A stretch of DNA of 64,000 bases from an uncultured Hyphomonas sp. Lineage in GTDB: Bacteria > Pseudomonadota > Alphaproteobacteria > Caulobacterales > Hyphomonadaceae. This document shows positions 38,271-48,705 of the stretch, piece after piece (the stretch's first letter is position 1; every line of letters begins with the position of its first letter). The stretch covers positions 2,170,001 through 2,234,000 of the forward strand of contig NZ_OY782759.1 of NCBI RefSeq assembly GCF_963678195.1. Direction: 5' to 3'. The notes beneath the pieces are model-generated. The model was given only the letters and a program-made list of their open reading frames with translations, searched no databases and was not told the DNA's origin. The position numbers were made by a program, and so were the translations under genes.

Positions 38271-39743
38271 CTACCACCACTTCTCCGGTCTGGCCACGAA
38301 ACCGGCTGCACGTTCCAGCTCGCCGCCGACGCGGAAACAGGCCGATTCGTCCAGCGCCTTGCCGATCACCTGCAGGCCCAGGGGCAGACCATCAGACGAC
38401 AGGCCGGCAGGCACGGAAATGCCCGGAAGGCCAGCGAGGTTGGTCGTCACCGTGAACACATCGTTGAGGTACATTTCCACCGGATCGCCGCTCTTCTCAC
38501 CGAAGGCGAAGGCAGCAGACGGACAGGTCGGCGTCAGGATCGCATCGCAGGTTTCAAATGCATCGACGAAGTCATGCAGGATCTTGGTACGCACCTTCTG
38601 CGCACGCAGATAATACGCATCGTAATAACCGGATGAAAGCACATAGGTGCCGATCATCAGACGGCGCTGAACTTCCCGGCCGAACCCGTCTGCGCGGGTG
38701 GCTTCATAAGTGGCCGTCAGGTTCTCACCATCCACACGCGCGCCGTAGCGCATGCCGTCATAGCGCGCGAGGTTGGATGAGGCTTCTGCCGGCGCGACGA
38801 TATAATAAGCCGGCAGGGCGTATTTTGTGTGCGGCAGGCTGATGTCGACAATCTCGGCACCGGCAGCTTTCAGCCATTCAATGCCCTTGTTCCAGAGCGC
38901 ATCGATCTCTTCAGACATGCCATCCATGCGGTACTCTTTCGGAATACCGATGCGCATGCCTTTCACGCCTTTCGAAACCTCGGACCGCCAATCCGGCTGG
39001 TCGGCTTTAAGAGACGTTGAGTCCTTCGGATCATGACTGCACATGACATCGAGCAGGATCGCGGAGTCTTCCACGGTCTTTGCGATCGGTCCGGCCTGAT
39101 CCAGCGAAGAAGCAAAAGCCACCATGCCCCAACGGCTCGCCCGGCCATAGGTGGGCTTGATCCCGACGGTGCCCGTGAAAGCGGCAGGCTGGCGGATAGA
39201 GCCGCCGGTATCGGAAGCCGTCGCCGCCAGGCACAGGTCTCCGGAAACCGCCGCGGCTGATCCACCGGACGATCCGCCCGGCGTCAGTCCGGCATTGTCG
39301 CCCTGACGGCGCCACGGGTTGATCGGCGGCCCGAACCGGGACGTCTCGTTGGAAGAGCCCATGGCAAACTCATCCATGTTGAGCTTGCCCAGCATAACTG
39401 CGCCTTCGTCCCACAGGTTCTGCGTGACGGTGGATTCATAGGTCGGTGTAAACTCACCCAGGATATTGCTGCAGGCCGTCGTACGGACGCCTTTGGTACA
39501 ATAGAGGTCCTTCACGCCGAGCGGTGCGCCTTCCAGCTTTCCGCCCTCACCCTTGGCGAGGCGCGCGTCAGCCAGATCAGCCATTTCGAGCGCTTTTTCC
39601 GGCGTTTCAACGACATAGGCGTTGATGACACGAGAAGCCTCAATGCTCTGGATGAAGTCCTGCGTGATTTCCCGGGACGAAAACTTCTTCGCTTTCAGCC
39701 CGTCCAGAGCGTCCGCAAGGGTCAGTTTCGTCAGATCGGTCAT
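38271..39743 (-). CDS. gatA: Asp-tRNA(Asn)/Glu-tRNA(Gln) amidotransferase subunit A
   Basis: 490 aa amidase-signature enzyme that releases ammonia from glutamine for GatB. Catalytic Lys in [14 protein letters not shown] (near 79), cis-Ser and Ser nucleophile in [18 protein letters not shown] and [12 protein letters not shown]. Length is normal. Separated from gatC by a lipoprotein gene on the opposite strand, so gatA needs its own promoter in the 139 bases before that gene. Confidence 0.97.
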   Translation of the reverse strand: MTDLTKLTLADALDGLKAKKFSSREITQDFIQSIEASRVINAYVVETPEKALEMADLADARLAKGEGGKLEGAPLGVKDLYCTKGVRTTACSNILGEFTPTYESTVTQNLWDEGAVMLGKLNMDEFAMGSSNETSRFGPPINPWRRQGDNAGLTPGGSSGGSAAAVSGDLCLAATASDTGGSIRQPAAFTGTVGIKPTYGRASRWGMVAFASSLDQAGPIAKTVEDSAILLDVMCSHDPKDSTSLKADQPDWRSEVSKGVKGMRIGIPKEYRMDGMSEEIDALWNKGIEWLKAAGAEIVDISLPHTKYALPAYYIVAPAEASSNLARYDGMRYGARVDGENLTATYEATRADGFGREVQRRLMIGTYVLSSGYYDAYYLRAQKVRTKILHDFVDAFETCDAILTPTCPSAAFAFGEKSGDPVEMYLNDVFTVTTNLAGLPGISVPAGLSSDGLPLGLQVIGKALDESACFRVGGELERAAGFVARPEKWW

Positions 39744-39882
39744 CGTGGCGTATCTCCAGCAATTCTGACCGCCTGCTATGACGGCTTATGACGAAAGTTC
39801 AAGTCTCTGTGAGAGCGCTTGTCAGGAAGAAATCAGTTCGTCACACCATTGTGAGCCTTTAATTGCGCAGAAGGAGAGTGTG

Positions 39883-40347
39883 ATGCGCCCGAGTCTGGTC
39901 CTTTTCACAGCAATGATTGCCGTCACCGGCTGCACCTCAACAGCCGGCACCGAACCGAAGGCGAAAGGCGTAGAGAAATACGCCGATGACCCACGTCTGG
40001 GTGAGGAAGTCGACCGAATCTGCTTCGCGAGCAATATCGACAGCTTTGGTGACAACACGCGCGACACGTTCACCGTCCGGGAAGGCCGCGACTACTTCCT
40101 GATCGAGGTGTTCGGATCATGCCCGCCGCTCCAGCATGCAATGACCATGCGAATGGACTCGACCATGAATTGCCTTACCTCCGGCGATCATGTGATTGTG
40201 TCGGACTCCCTGACAAACAGCGGCAGCACCCCCTTCAGCAAGGAACGCTGCATGGTGAAATCCATCTACAAATGGGATCCGAAGGCTGGTGAGGCGGACA
40301 GCGAGTCTGACGAACAGGCAGCCGAACAAGCCCAGGACGAAAGCTAA
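39883..40347 (+). CDS. DUF6491-like lipoprotein
   Basis: 154 aa. Lipobox VTGC at residues 14-17 (MRPSLVLFTAMIAVTGC) after AAGGAGAG, so an outer or inner membrane lipoprotein. The body carries the DUF6491 pattern: ICFASNIDSF, a DYFLIEVFGSCPPLQHAM segment and a CLTSGDHVIV end; four Cys could form two disulfides. The last 20 residues are acidic Glu/Asp/Gln-rich. Function unknown. It lies in opposite orientation between gatC and gatA. ATG 39883 starts the signal sequence; the longer in-frame leader is not signal-like. Confidence 0.8.
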   Translation: MRPSLVLFTAMIAVTGCTSTAGTEPKAKGVEKYADDPRLGEEVDRICFASNIDSFGDNTRDTFTVREGRDYFLIEVFGSCPPLQHAMTMRMDSTMNCLTSGDHVIVSDSLTNSGSTPFSKERCMVKSIYKWDPKAGEADSESDEQAAEQAQDES

Positions 40348-40527
40348 ACTACGGTTGTGTTCGCCATGGTCTGGCGCTTTGACTTCCTGAATTCTGCGAA
40401 CATCAGGATTTCAAAGCCCAGATCATAGGAAGAGGCAGACAGCGATCGGCGCACCTATCAGCGTCATCAGGGAAACTGCCAGCTGAGCAATCTGATTCAA
40501 TTGCTACAGCGCGCATCCACCCAAATA

Positions 40528-40815
40528 CTACTCCACAGATTTCGGAACCACGAAGAAACCGTCTTCGGTACGGGGCGCATTGGCCAGCACCTGATCGGGA
40601 ATGTCGCCGTCGGTCACGACGTCTTCACGCATCGGCAGTTTGGTTTCGACCACCGAAGTCATCGGCTCCACGCCGTCAATGTCAACTTCGTTCAGCTGGT
40701 CGATCCAGCCGAGAATGCCGTTCAGTTCGCCGGCCAATTCTTCCAGATGCGCCTCGTCGACCGCGATGCGCGACAGGCGCGCAACCTTGCGAACATCGTC
40801 CTTCGTGACACTCAT
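40528..40815 (-). CDS. gatC: Asp-tRNA(Asn)/Glu-tRNA(Gln) amidotransferase subunit C
   Basis: 95 aa belt subunit that wraps GatA and Gat[23 protein letters not shown]...[19 protein letters not shown], then VEPMTSV and LRED-type [10 protein letters not shown] and a terminal FFVVPKSVE, all conserved. Divergent from ruvX with a 74-base gap, the usual alphaproteobacterial arrangement. Confidence 0.96.
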   Translation of the reverse strand: MSVTKDDVRKVARLSRIAVDEAHLEELAGELNGILGWIDQLNEVDIDGVEPMTSVVETKLPMREDVVTDGDIPDQVLANAPRTEDGFFVVPKSVE

Positions 40816-40889
40816 GCGAACTCTCCGAAATTGCTGCGGCCGGAATACGCCATAGGCAACGCCCCATCAAGGCGCTATGTGGGCAGCCC

Positions 40890-41348
40890 ATGCCACTCGT
40901 TGATGTCGCCGATTTCCCCTCTGCCGGTCCCCTGCTCGGGCTTGACCCCGGGACGAAGACAATCGGCGTCGCGTCCTGCGACGCCCTGCGCATGATTGCC
41001 AGTCCGGTGGAAACCATTCCCAAGGGCCGGAAACTCCCGCCCGTGCTGGAGCGCCTGTTCGCGCTTTATGATGAGCGGAACGCTGTCGGACTGGTGCTTG
41101 GCCTTCCCCTCAACATGGATGGCAGCGAAGGCCCTCGCGCGCAGTCGGTCCGGGCGCTTGCCTGGAATATCCTGAAATACCGCGATGTGCCAATCCTGCT
41201 GCAGGACGAGCGCCTTTCCACAGCAGAAGCCGAATGGGCCATGCTGGAGGCCGACCTGTCCCGCAAACGCCGGGCCGAGCGCATAGACGCATCCGCAGCA
41301 GCGATCATCCTCAAATCGGCTCTGGAACGGCTGGAGCGCGGCGCATGA
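40890..41348 (+). CDS. ruvX: Putative Holliday-junction resolvase / pre-16S rRNA nuclease
   Basis: 152 aa YqgF/RuvX family with RNase H fold: [17 protein letters not shown] (first acidic residue), [36 protein letters not shown] and a late [10 protein letters not shown]. YqgF matures the 16S rRNA 5' end in E. coli; the resolvase role is less certain. Coupled by ATGA to the permease gene. Confidence 0.93.
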   Translation: MPLVDVADFPSAGPLLGLDPGTKTIGVASCDALRMIASPVETIPKGRKLPPVLERLFALYDERNAVGLVLGLPLNMDGSEGPRAQSVRALAWNILKYRDVPILLQDERLSTAEAEWAMLEADLSRKRRAERIDASAAAIILKSALERLERGA

Positions 41349-42271
41349 GCGGATTTCTTTATGCCCTGCTGCCGGTCATTGCGATTGTCACGCTCGGCCA
41401 TGTGCTCTCGGTCCGCAAATGGATTCCGACCGAGAGCTGGCGCGCCATTGAGCGGCTGTCTTATGTTGTCCTGTTTCCGGCTCTCATCGTCCGGACCCTC
41501 GCCAACGCCCCGTTTGAAACAGCCCCCTGGCGCCTGGCGGGCGCATTGATCCTGGCGCAGTTTGCCCTCGCAGGCGTTGGCTGGCTTGGGCGGTTCCTGC
41601 CGGGTATGCCGCGGCCGGCGGTCGGGTCGGTCATTCAGTCGAATGTCCGGTGGAACACGATGATCGGCCTCTCGATTGGCAGCCTTCTGTTCGGACAGGA
41701 CGGCCTCGCCTTGGTCACCATCGCCGCCGCCGCCATGATTCCGACGGCCAATGTCCTGTCGGTGTATGCGTTGATCGCCCATGCCGACCGCCCGCACGGC
41801 CCTGCGCCCAAGCCGATTCTGGCCCTTGTCCGCAATCCGATCGTGCTTGCCTGTGCAGCAGGACTTACGCTGGCGGCCGCCAATGTCGAATTGCCGGAGC
41901 TTCTGGACGACAGTCTGGGCATTCTGGGTGATGCAGCCCTCGCGCTCGGCCTGCTGTCCGCCGGCGCCGGTGTGGATTTGTCCGCCCTGCGCCGGGCCGG
42001 GCCGCGTACTTTCTCCTGGTCTCTCGTCAGGCTCGTAGGACTGCCCGTCTTTGCCGTGGGATTCGGCCTATTGCTTGGGCTGTCTGGCATTCCCCTGACC
42101 ATCGCCGTGATCTGCGCCGCGACGCCGACCGCGACATCCTCCTACATTCTTGCCCGGGAACTGGGCGGGGACGCGCCACTCGCCGCCAACCTGATCGCGG
42201 TCGAGACGGTCCTAGCCATGATCACGATGCCGCTTCTCTACCTCGCAGTGATGCAGCTTGCTTCGGCCTGA
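41345..42271 (+). CDS. AEC family permease
   Basis: 308 aa with about ten membrane segments ([38 protein letters not shown]; and so on), auxin-efflux-carrier family. These export or import organic anions such as malonate or unknown metabolites. Characteristic [11 protein letters not shown] and the C-terminal [17 protein letters not shown] are visible. ATG 41345 overlaps the ruvX stop; earlier in-frame starts lie inside ruvX. Confidence 0.88.
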   Translation: MSGFLYALLPVIAIVTLGHVLSVRKWIPTESWRAIERLSYVVLFPALIVRTLANAPFETAPWRLAGALILAQFALAGVGWLGRFLPGMPRPAVGSVIQSNVRWNTMIGLSIGSLLFGQDGLALVTIAAAAMIPTANVLSVYALIAHADRPHGPAPKPILALVRNPIVLACAAGLTLAAANVELPELLDDSLGILGDAALALGLLSAGAGVDLSALRRAGPRTFSWSLVRLVGLPVFAVGFGLLLGLSGIPLTIAVICAATPTATSSYILARELGGDAPLAANLIAVETVLAMITMPLLYLAVMQLASA

Positions 42272-42326
42272 GGGCTTGAAGCCCGGCGGAATCGGGCCTA
42301 AACCGCCAAAAATCGAAAGGGCCTCC

Positions 42327-43274
42327 ATGAACCGGGCGGCATATCACTACAGCTTCGATCACGAGCACCTGCTCAGTATTGAAGGGCTTTCACCTCTCGA
42401 TATTACCCATATTCTGGACCTTGCAGATCGCTACGCCGAGGCGACCCGCGCGGGTATCCGGCCGGATCCTGTGCTCAAGGGCAAGGTTGTGGTGAACCTG
42501 TTCTTCGAGAACTCCACGCGGACCATGAGCAGTTTCGAAATCGCCGCCCGCCGCCTCGGTGCGGACGTGATTTCGATGCCTGTTGCCGCGTCCAGTGTGA
42601 AGAAAGGCGAAACGCTGATCGACACCGCGATGACGCTGAACGCCATGAAACCGGACGCCCTGATCGTCCGGCATTCGGCATCTGGCGGGCCGAAACTCCT
42701 TTCCCGCAAGGTCGACTGCGCCGTCATCAATGCTGGCGATGGAACGCATCAACACCCGACACAGGGCCTGCTCGACACGCTCACCATCCGGCGCACCAAG
42801 GGACGGATTGAAGGCCTGAAAGTGGTCATCTGCGGTGACATTGCTCACTCCCGGGTGGCCCGGTCGACAACGCAGGCGCTTCACCTGATGGGCGCCGAAG
42901 TGCACCTTTGTGCACCGCGTACGCTGCTGCCGTCCGGCACTGAAACCTGGGGCGCGGCAAGTGCGACGACCGACTTCGACAAAGCCCTGAAAGGCGCAGA
43001 CATCGTTATGATGCTGCGCCTGCAGCTGGAACGGATGGACGGCGCATTCCTGCCGAGCCGCCGCGAATACTTCAGCTATTTCGGCCTGACAAAGGACCGG
43101 CTCGCACTGGCCAAACCGGATGCGACGGTGATGCATCCCGGCCCGATGAACCGGGGAATCGAGATTGAAAGCGCAATTGCTGACGGCGAACAGTCCGTCA
43201 TCACGGAACAAGTCGAGATGGGCGTCGCCGTCCGCGAAGCCGTGCTTCACCTTCTAGCGGGAGGGCACGCATGA
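42327..43274 (+). CDS. pyrB: Aspartate carbamoyltransferase
   Basis: 315 aa; joins carbamoyl phosphate and aspartate in pyrimidine synthesis. [23 protein letters not shown] holds the STRT phosphate loop, [14 protein letters not shown] the second, then [10 protein letters not shown] and [10 protein letters not shown] near the end. ATG 42327 follows GAAAGGG. Its stop overlaps the next ATG (ATGA), the arrangement of PyrB with a non-catalytic dihydroorotase-like partner in Pseudomonas-type enzymes. Confidence 0.96.
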   Translation: MNRAAYHYSFDHEHLLSIEGLSPLDITHILDLADRYAEATRAGIRPDPVLKGKVVVNLFFENSTRTMSSFEIAARRLGADVISMPVAASSVKKGETLIDTAMTLNAMKPDALIVRHSASGGPKLLSRKVDCAVINAGDGTHQHPTQGLLDTLTIRRTKGRIEGLKVVICGDIAHSRVARSTTQALHLMGAEVHLCAPRTLLPSGTETWGAASATTDFDKALKGADIVMMLRLQLERMDGAFLPSRREYFSYFGLTKDRLALAKPDATVMHPGPMNRGIEIESAIADGEQSVITEQVEMGVAVREAVLHLLAGGHA

Positions 43275-44563
43275 GCCTCAGCATCTACAATGCCCGCCTG
43301 CTCGACCCGGCCAGCGGACTGGATGAAACCGGCGCAATCCTGCTTGACCGGGGCAAGATCAAGGAAATCGCCAAAGGTCAGACCTCGCCTCATGCGGACG
43401 CAGCTAACGCCATCGATGCGGCGGGTTTATGCCTCGCCCCCGGTCTGATCGACCTTCGCGTCAAAACAGGCGAGCCGGGCATCGAGCAAAAAGAGACACT
43501 GGCCACAGCCTCACGTTCTGCAGTCGCTGGCGGAATTACCAGTTTCGTCGTCATGCCCGACACACGGCCCGTTATAGATGATATGGCGCTGGTCAGGTTC
43601 GTCATGGACACGGCCAAAGCCAATGCCGCCGCTCGCATTTATCCGGCGGGCGCCCTGACAACCGGTCTGGAAGGCAGTGCGATGGCCGAGATCGGGCTGA
43701 TGGCCAGATCAGGCGCGATCCTGTTCACGAACGGCGATATACCGGTTGCGAACGCCTCTATCCTGAAACGTGCAATGGCATACGCCGCCAGTCTCGGGGC
43801 CACGATCATGTCGCGCCCGGATGAGCGGTCTCTTTCAGGCTCCGGCGTGATGAATGCCGGAGAACTCGCCGGACGCATGGGCTTGCCCGGAATCCCCGTC
43901 GAGGCGGAATGGATCGGCGCAATGCGCGATACTTCACTGGCCGAAGCAACGGGATGCACCCTGATCCTTGATCAGGTTTCCACACCGCGCACCGTGGCAA
44001 TCGCCATGGAAGCCCGCAAGCGCGGAACAAAAGTATTTACAACCGCTGCTGCGCACAGCTTCTTTTTCAATGAACTGGATGTCGGGGACTATCTGACCTA
44101 CTGCAAGGTCAACCCTCCGTTCCGGGACGAAGAGAGTCGCCTGGGGCTGATCGAGGCACTGAAGAACGGACAGATCGATGCTGTCGTGTCCGCTCACGAT
44201 CCTCAGCCACCGGAAGAAAAGCGCCTGCCATTCGGCGAGGCTGCTTTCGGGGCGGCCGGACTGGAAACCGTGCTACCCGCGATGCTGAGCCTGGTTCACG
44301 ACGGCCCGCTTAATATACTGGAGGCGCTGGCGCCCATAACCTGCAGGCCTGCCGATATGCTGGGCCTGCCGCAAGGCCGTCTCGCGAAGAACGCACCGGC
44401 AGACCTCATTCTCTTCGATCCTGGCAAGCCCTGGCTGTGCGAACGTGAGCACTTGGGTTCACGCTCTACCAACTCGCCATTCGACGGACGGCGCCTGCAG
44501 GGCCGCGTCTTGCGGACTTTTGTCGGCGGAGAGGAAGTCTTTGCGCATGCGAGCCTCGCCTGA
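43271..44563 (+). CDS. pyrC': Catalytically inactive dihydroorotase-like subunit PyrC'
   Basis: 430 aa, class I dihydroorotase fold, but the metal site is gone. The usual GLIDLHVHLREPG is [13 protein letters not shown] (both His replaced), IVHCED becomes MSRPDE, the HVST His is QVST and TDHAPH is SAHDPQ. The rest of the family pattern ([35 protein letters not shown]) is kept, so it is selected for folding rather than catalysis. Immediate coupling to pyrB fits the non-catalytic PyrC' that scaffolds ATCase in Pseudomonas. The active dihydroorotase must be elsewhere. Confidence 0.88.
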   Translation: MSLSIYNARLLDPASGLDETGAILLDRGKIKEIAKGQTSPHADAANAIDAAGLCLAPGLIDLRVKTGEPGIEQKETLATASRSAVAGGITSFVVMPDTRPVIDDMALVRFVMDTAKANAAARIYPAGALTTGLEGSAMAEIGLMARSGAILFTNGDIPVANASILKRAMAYAASLGATIMSRPDERSLSGSGVMNAGELAGRMGLPGIPVEAEWIGAMRDTSLAEATGCTLILDQVSTPRTVAIAMEARKRGTKVFTTAAAHSFFFNELDVGDYLTYCKVNPPFRDEESRLGLIEALKNGQIDAVVSAHDPQPPEEKRLPFGEAAFGAAGLETVLPAMLSLVHDGPLNILEALAPITCRPADMLGLPQGRLAKNAPADLILFDPGKPWLCEREHLGSRSTNSPFDGRRLQGRVLRTFVGGEEVFAHASLA

Positions 44564-44623
44564 GAAGGCTTGCCCGGACACTCATCTCTGCCTACCACTT
44601 AAACGTGTTTCCGGGAGTTGCGC

Positions 44624-45256
44624 ATGGACGCATATCTTGTTTTTCCGCTTGCCGCACTGGCCGGCTACCTCGCCGGTTCAATCCCGTTTGGGCTCCTGCT
44701 GACACGGGCAGCCGGGCTGGGAGACATCCGTCAGGTCGGCTCCGGCAATATTGGTGCGACAAACGTTCTGCGCACCGGCCGCAAGGACCTGGCGCTTGCG
44801 ACGCTTCTGCTCGATAGCCTGAAAGCCGGCCTCGTTGCGCTGGGATTTGGCCTGATGGGCGGCGCAGAGCTTGGCCTTGTTGCCGGGGCGGCGGCTTTTG
44901 TCGGGCATTGTTACCCCGTCTGGCTCGGCTTCAAGGGCGGCAAAGGCGTTGCAACTTTCGCCGGCCTGCTGCCGTTTGTGTCTTTGCCCGCCTTCTATGT
45001 GGCAGCACCTGTGTGGTTGAGCATTTTCGCGATCACACGGATTTCTTCCCTTGCGGCCCTGACTGCCGCAGCGCTCGTCGCACCTGGCGCTTGGGTCGTT
45101 GAGGAATTGATGCACCGGCCACACAACTGGTTTGTGCTTCTCGGACTGGCAGGTTTGTCGGTATTTGTCTTCTGGACCCATCGCGCCAATCTCGGCCGCC
45201 TTCTGAAAGGCACTGAGCCGCGCTTTGGAAGCTCAAAAGCGAAGCCGGACGCATGA
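44624..45256 (+). CDS. plsY: Acyl-phosphate glycerol-3-phosphate acyltransferase
   Basis: 210 aa integral membrane enzyme, first acylation of phospholipid synthesis. GYLAGSIPFGLLLTR, GSGNIGATNVLRTG and GHCYPVWLGFKGGKGVAT (the three conserved loops) are all seen, with about six to seven hydrophobic segments. ATG 44624 was chosen over TTG 44618 since GGGAG then sits at proper spacing. Four-base overlap with dprA. Confidence 0.94.
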   Translation: MDAYLVFPLAALAGYLAGSIPFGLLLTRAAGLGDIRQVGSGNIGATNVLRTGRKDLALATLLLDSLKAGLVALGFGLMGGAELGLVAGAAAFVGHCYPVWLGFKGGKGVATFAGLLPFVSLPAFYVAAPVWLSIFAITRISSLAALTAAALVAPGAWVVEELMHRPHNWFVLLGLAGLSVFVFWTHRANLGRLLKGTEPRFGSSKAKPDA

Positions 45257-46350
45257 CTTCTGACAGCGAAAGGCTGGACTGGATTCGTCTCGCCAGGACC
45301 CACGGGATAGGACCTGTCAGCTTTTTTCAGCTCATTCGCCGCTTTGGTTCCGCCAGTGCCGCGCTGGACGCCCTTCCAGAACTATCTGCCCGCTCACGCA
45401 AGGGGCGTCCGCTTCAGCCTCCGGAACGCCAGCTTGTCGAGCAGGAGCTGGACGCTGCCAATCGATATGGCGCTCGTCTCGTTCTCAGCTCCGAACCGGA
45501 CTATCCGCCGCTTCTGAATGATCTTGAGCCGCCCCCGCCTGTCCTCACCCTGCTGGGACAGGCAGACCTTGCATCCCGGCCAACCGTTGCGATTGTCGGA
45601 GCGCGTAACGCGTCTGCTGCAGGCCGAAAGATTGCACGCGATATGGCAGCGGAACTTGGCCGGAATGGGTTCACCATCGTGTCCGGTCTGGCTCTGGGCA
45701 TCGATGGCGAAGCACATGCGGCAAGCATAGAAACAGGCACGATCGCAGTGCTGGGCGGCGCAATCGACCATGTGTACCCACCACAACACAAGCGCCTCTA
45801 CGCTGAGATTGCAGCTTCTGGCCTGATTGTTTCCGAAAGCCCGTTTGGCTACCGGGCCAAGGCGCAGGATTTTCCACGCCGCAACAGGATCATCACCGGA
45901 ATGTCCCTTGGGGTCGTGGTTGTGGAGGCCGCTGAACGTTCCGGATCGCTGATTTCAGCACGGGTCGCCGGAGAACAGGGGCGCGAAGTCATGGCCGTGC
46001 CCGGCTCTCCCCTGGATCCACGCGCGGCGGGAACAAACAGCCTTCTTCACCAGGGCGCAACGCTTGTCCGTCATGCGGACGACATATTGGACATTCTTGC
46101 GACGCTTGACCGGCGCCAGGTGTGCGCGCCACCTCCGCGCCCGTTCGAATTCGACCCGGACGCCGGGGAGCCGAGCGAATCGGAATTGCATCGGGTGCTG
46201 GAGGCACTGTCACCTCACCCAATGCCAATCGACGAAATTGCACGCGCCAGCAGCCTGCCTGCTTCGCGTTGCGCAGCCGTCCTATTGGAGCTTGAATTGT
46301 CCGGAGAAGCCCAGACTTTGCCAGGCGGACTGGCCGCCAGGGCATTTTGA
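45253..46350 (+). CDS. dprA: DNA processing protein DprA
   Basis: 365 aa. Loads RecA on incoming single strands in transformation; also common in non-competent bacteria. N-terminal SAM-like helices (RLARTHGIGPVSFFQLIRRFG), Rossmann core (VAIVGARNASAAGRKIARDMA, ALGIDGEAHAASIETGTIAVLGGAIDHVYP, SESPFGYRAKAQDFPRRNRIITGMS), then a C-terminal winged helix (EALSPHPMPIDEIA...LELSGEAQTLPGG). In many alphaproteobacteria topA follows; here lptD does. A perfect palindrome CACACGTGTG lies 9 bases past its stop. Confidence 0.95.
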   Translation: MTSDSERLDWIRLARTHGIGPVSFFQLIRRFGSASAALDALPELSARSRKGRPLQPPERQLVEQELDAANRYGARLVLSSEPDYPPLLNDLEPPPPVLTLLGQADLASRPTVAIVGARNASAAGRKIARDMAAELGRNGFTIVSGLALGIDGEAHAASIETGTIAVLGGAIDHVYPPQHKRLYAEIAASGLIVSESPFGYRAKAQDFPRRNRIITGMSLGVVVVEAAERSGSLISARVAGEQGREVMAVPGSPLDPRAAGTNSLLHQGATLVRHADDILDILATLDRRQVCAPPPRPFEFDPDAGEPSESELHRVLEALSPHPMPIDEIARASSLPASRCAAVLLELELSGEAQTLPGGLAARAF

Positions 46351-46518
46351 TCAGACGGCACACGTGTGGCCAAGCTGCACCGGCTGGGTGCCGAAAAAAT
46401 CACTCATCCGCGCTCCGTGGCTGGACGATGCCGGGGACAGCCTCTAAGCCTCAGACACCGAGACAGAATTCCGTATTCCGCAGCCGGCGCTGCCGGGGCA
46501 AAACCGAGGTAGCCCGAA

Positions 46519-48705
46519 TTGGCCAACTGGTACCATTACGCTGCAGCCCTGGCCCTTGCCGCATCCCCGTCATTCGGGGCGGTTGCGCAGGAAAGTAGCG
46601 CGCCAGATGCGACGGCCAGTTCGGAACAGGTCGTCCTCGAAGCTGACTATGTTTATGAGTTGCGGGACGAGAACTCCATCGTCGCGGAAGGCAATGTAGA
46701 GGCGCTCTATGACGGGCGAATCCTGCGCGCTGACCGGCTTGTTTACAACCGGACCACCGAGCGCGTCCGGGCGACCGGAAATGTCGTTATCATCGAAACA
46801 GACGGCTCCCAGCAATTTTCTGATGAAGTCGAAGTCGGTTCCAATCTCTCGGATGGATACGCGATCGGCTATTCGGCCCGTCTGACCGACGGCTCGACCA
46901 TTGTGGCAAATTCAGCCATCCGCCAGCCGGACGGCATAAACGCGATGGATCAGGTCATTTATACGGCCTGCCCTATCTGTGAGGCCAAGGGCCAGACACC
47001 GACATGGTCCCTGCGGGCCCGCCGCGCTGTGCTGGACCAGGAAACCCAGATGATTTCCTATCGCGACGCGGTTCTGGAAGTCATGGGCATTCCGGTGTTC
47101 TACTTCCCCTATCTGGCGCACCCGGACCCCACGTCTGACCGGCGCTCCGGCCTGATGATCCCATCCGCCGGATTCTCGTCAAAGCTCGGCGCGTTTTACC
47201 AGCAGCCCTATTACTGGGCGATCTCGGACTCCTCGGACCTGACGATCGCGCCGCTGATCACGGAAAACGTCAATCCGATGCTGGAACTCGATTACCGCAA
47301 GCGGTTCTATTCGGGTGCGATCAACATAAATACCAGCATCACACGGGAAAAAGACTTCGACAGCGACGGCGAGAAGTTTGGCGAGGAAAAGTGGCGCGGC
47401 CATTTGTATGGCAGTGGCAAGTTCGCACTGACAGAAGAGTGGCAATGGGGCTTCGGTGTCGAAACCCAGACCGACGATCTGTATGACCGCCGCTATGACA
47501 TTGACGGGCAAGGCGATAAACGCGGGATCTATCAGAGTCAGCCACGTCGACTCCTGTCCCAGCTATACGCCGTGGGCCAGGGCGACTCTTACTACACCGA
47601 CGTTTCCCTTCTCTCGATACAGGGCCTTCGTGCAAGCGATGCCGATGGCAGCCTACCGACTGTCACACCTTTGCTGTTCAGCGAAAAATACTGGGACCTC
47701 GGCGATTACGGCTTTGCCAGCGTGAACGCCTCAACTGCCATTCTGCGCCGCGATGTCGGCGATGACAGCCAGCGCGTCAGCGTTGGGGCAGACTGGTCGA
47801 CATACAAGATTCTGCCCGGCGGCTTTACGTTCGAGCCTTTTGCAGAACTGCGCGGTGATTATTATCAACTCGATCAGAAAGGCATCGAAGACGACAACGC
47901 ATCGAGGCTGGTCGGCAATACCGGAGCACGCCTCGCCTATCCGATGATCCGTCCCGGCAAGACGGTGGACATCATGCTTGAGCCGGAAGTCATGGCCGCA
48001 TGGGGCACGTCCAATTCGAATGACCCGATCATCCCGAATGAAGATGCCCTGTTATTCGAAATGGATGAAACTGTCCTCTTCGATGCGAACACGGTTGCCG
48101 GTTATGACCTTTACGAAGGTGACGGGAAAATCTCTGCCGGGCTGACAGCTCGGGCAGTCTGGAAAGAGGGCCCGGAACTTTCTGCCACTGTCGGCCGGAG
48201 ATGGCGGTCCCGGCCAGACCCAAGCTTTGAAAAAGTCACCAACCTCGATGGCACAACATCCGACTGGGTGGCCGCGGCGACTGCGGATTTCGGCAAGGCC
48301 TTGCGCATCGATACACGGGTCCGGCTTGATGAAGACGGGCTGGAACTGAACCGGATCGATACCCGCCTGTCCACAAAGTCTTCCCGATGGCGCGCAACTG
48401 GCCAGTATTACAAAATCAGCGAACGGCTGAACCCGCAGCAGGAGGAAGACGAAGGTTTCTTCATGACCGGAGAATTCCGGATTACAGAACGCTACTCCTT
48501 CATCTACGGCCAACTGCGCGACATCGCGAACAATCGGAACGCCCGAAAGGATTTCGGTATCGCATATGAAGACGATTGTTCACGCCTGGAACTGGTCTAC
48601 AGCCGCACGGAACTACAGGACCGCACGCAAGGTCCGTCCGAAAACATTCAGATTCGCTTTTCTCTCAAAACACTCGGCCAGTTCGGCTCCAGCGAATTCG
48701 ATTGA
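46519..48705 (+). CDS. lptD: LPS assembly protein LptD
   Basis: 728 aa outer membrane beta-barrel that inserts LPS with LptE. Signal peptide (YHYAAALALAASPSFGAVAQ), then the OstA/LptA-like jellyroll (VLEADYVYELRDENSIVAEGNVEALYDGRILRADRL) and the TACPICEAKGQTPTWSLRARRAV segment with a CxxC pair; the barrel from about residue 210 opens with FYFPYLAHPDPTSDRRSGLMIPS. No in-frame ATG precedes the signal peptide, so the start is TTG 46519 after GAGGT. The C-terminal aromatic FGSSEFD end is barrel-like. Followed by surA, pdxA and rsmA. Confidence 0.94.
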   Translation: MANWYHYAAALALAASPSFGAVAQESSAPDATASSEQVVLEADYVYELRDENSIVAEGNVEALYDGRILRADRLVYNRTTERVRATGNVVIIETDGSQQFSDEVEVGSNLSDGYAIGYSARLTDGSTIVANSAIRQPDGINAMDQVIYTACPICEAKGQTPTWSLRARRAVLDQETQMISYRDAVLEVMGIPVFYFPYLAHPDPTSDRRSGLMIPSAGFSSKLGAFYQQPYYWAISDSSDLTIAPLITENVNPMLELDYRKRFYSGAININTSITREKDFDSDGEKFGEEKWRGHLYGSGKFALTEEWQWGFGVETQTDDLYDRRYDIDGQGDKRGIYQSQPRRLLSQLYAVGQGDSYYTDVSLLSIQGLRASDADGSLPTVTPLLFSEKYWDLGDYGFASVNASTAILRRDVGDDSQRVSVGADWSTYKILPGGFTFEPFAELRGDYYQLDQKGIEDDNASRLVGNTGARLAYPMIRPGKTVDIMLEPEVMAAWGTSNSNDPIIPNEDALLFEMDETVLFDANTVAGYDLYEGDGKISAGLTARAVWKEGPELSATVGRRWRSRPDPSFEKVTNLDGTTSDWVAAATADFGKALRIDTRVRLDEDGLELNRIDTRLSTKSSRWRATGQYYKISERLNPQQEEDEGFFMTGEFRITERYSFIYGQLRDIANNRNARKDFGIAYEDDCSRLELVYSRTELQDRTQGPSENIQIRFSLKTLGQFGSSEFD

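Noticed and set aside
43271-44563. Active dihydroorotase
   Set aside because: Metal-binding residues are replaced at every readable position; called PyrC' instead.
46359-46368. CACACGTGTG palindrome after dprA as a recombination site
   Set aside because: A 10-base palindrome alone is likely by chance and there is no copy at the topA junction; only the 14-base repeat is shared.
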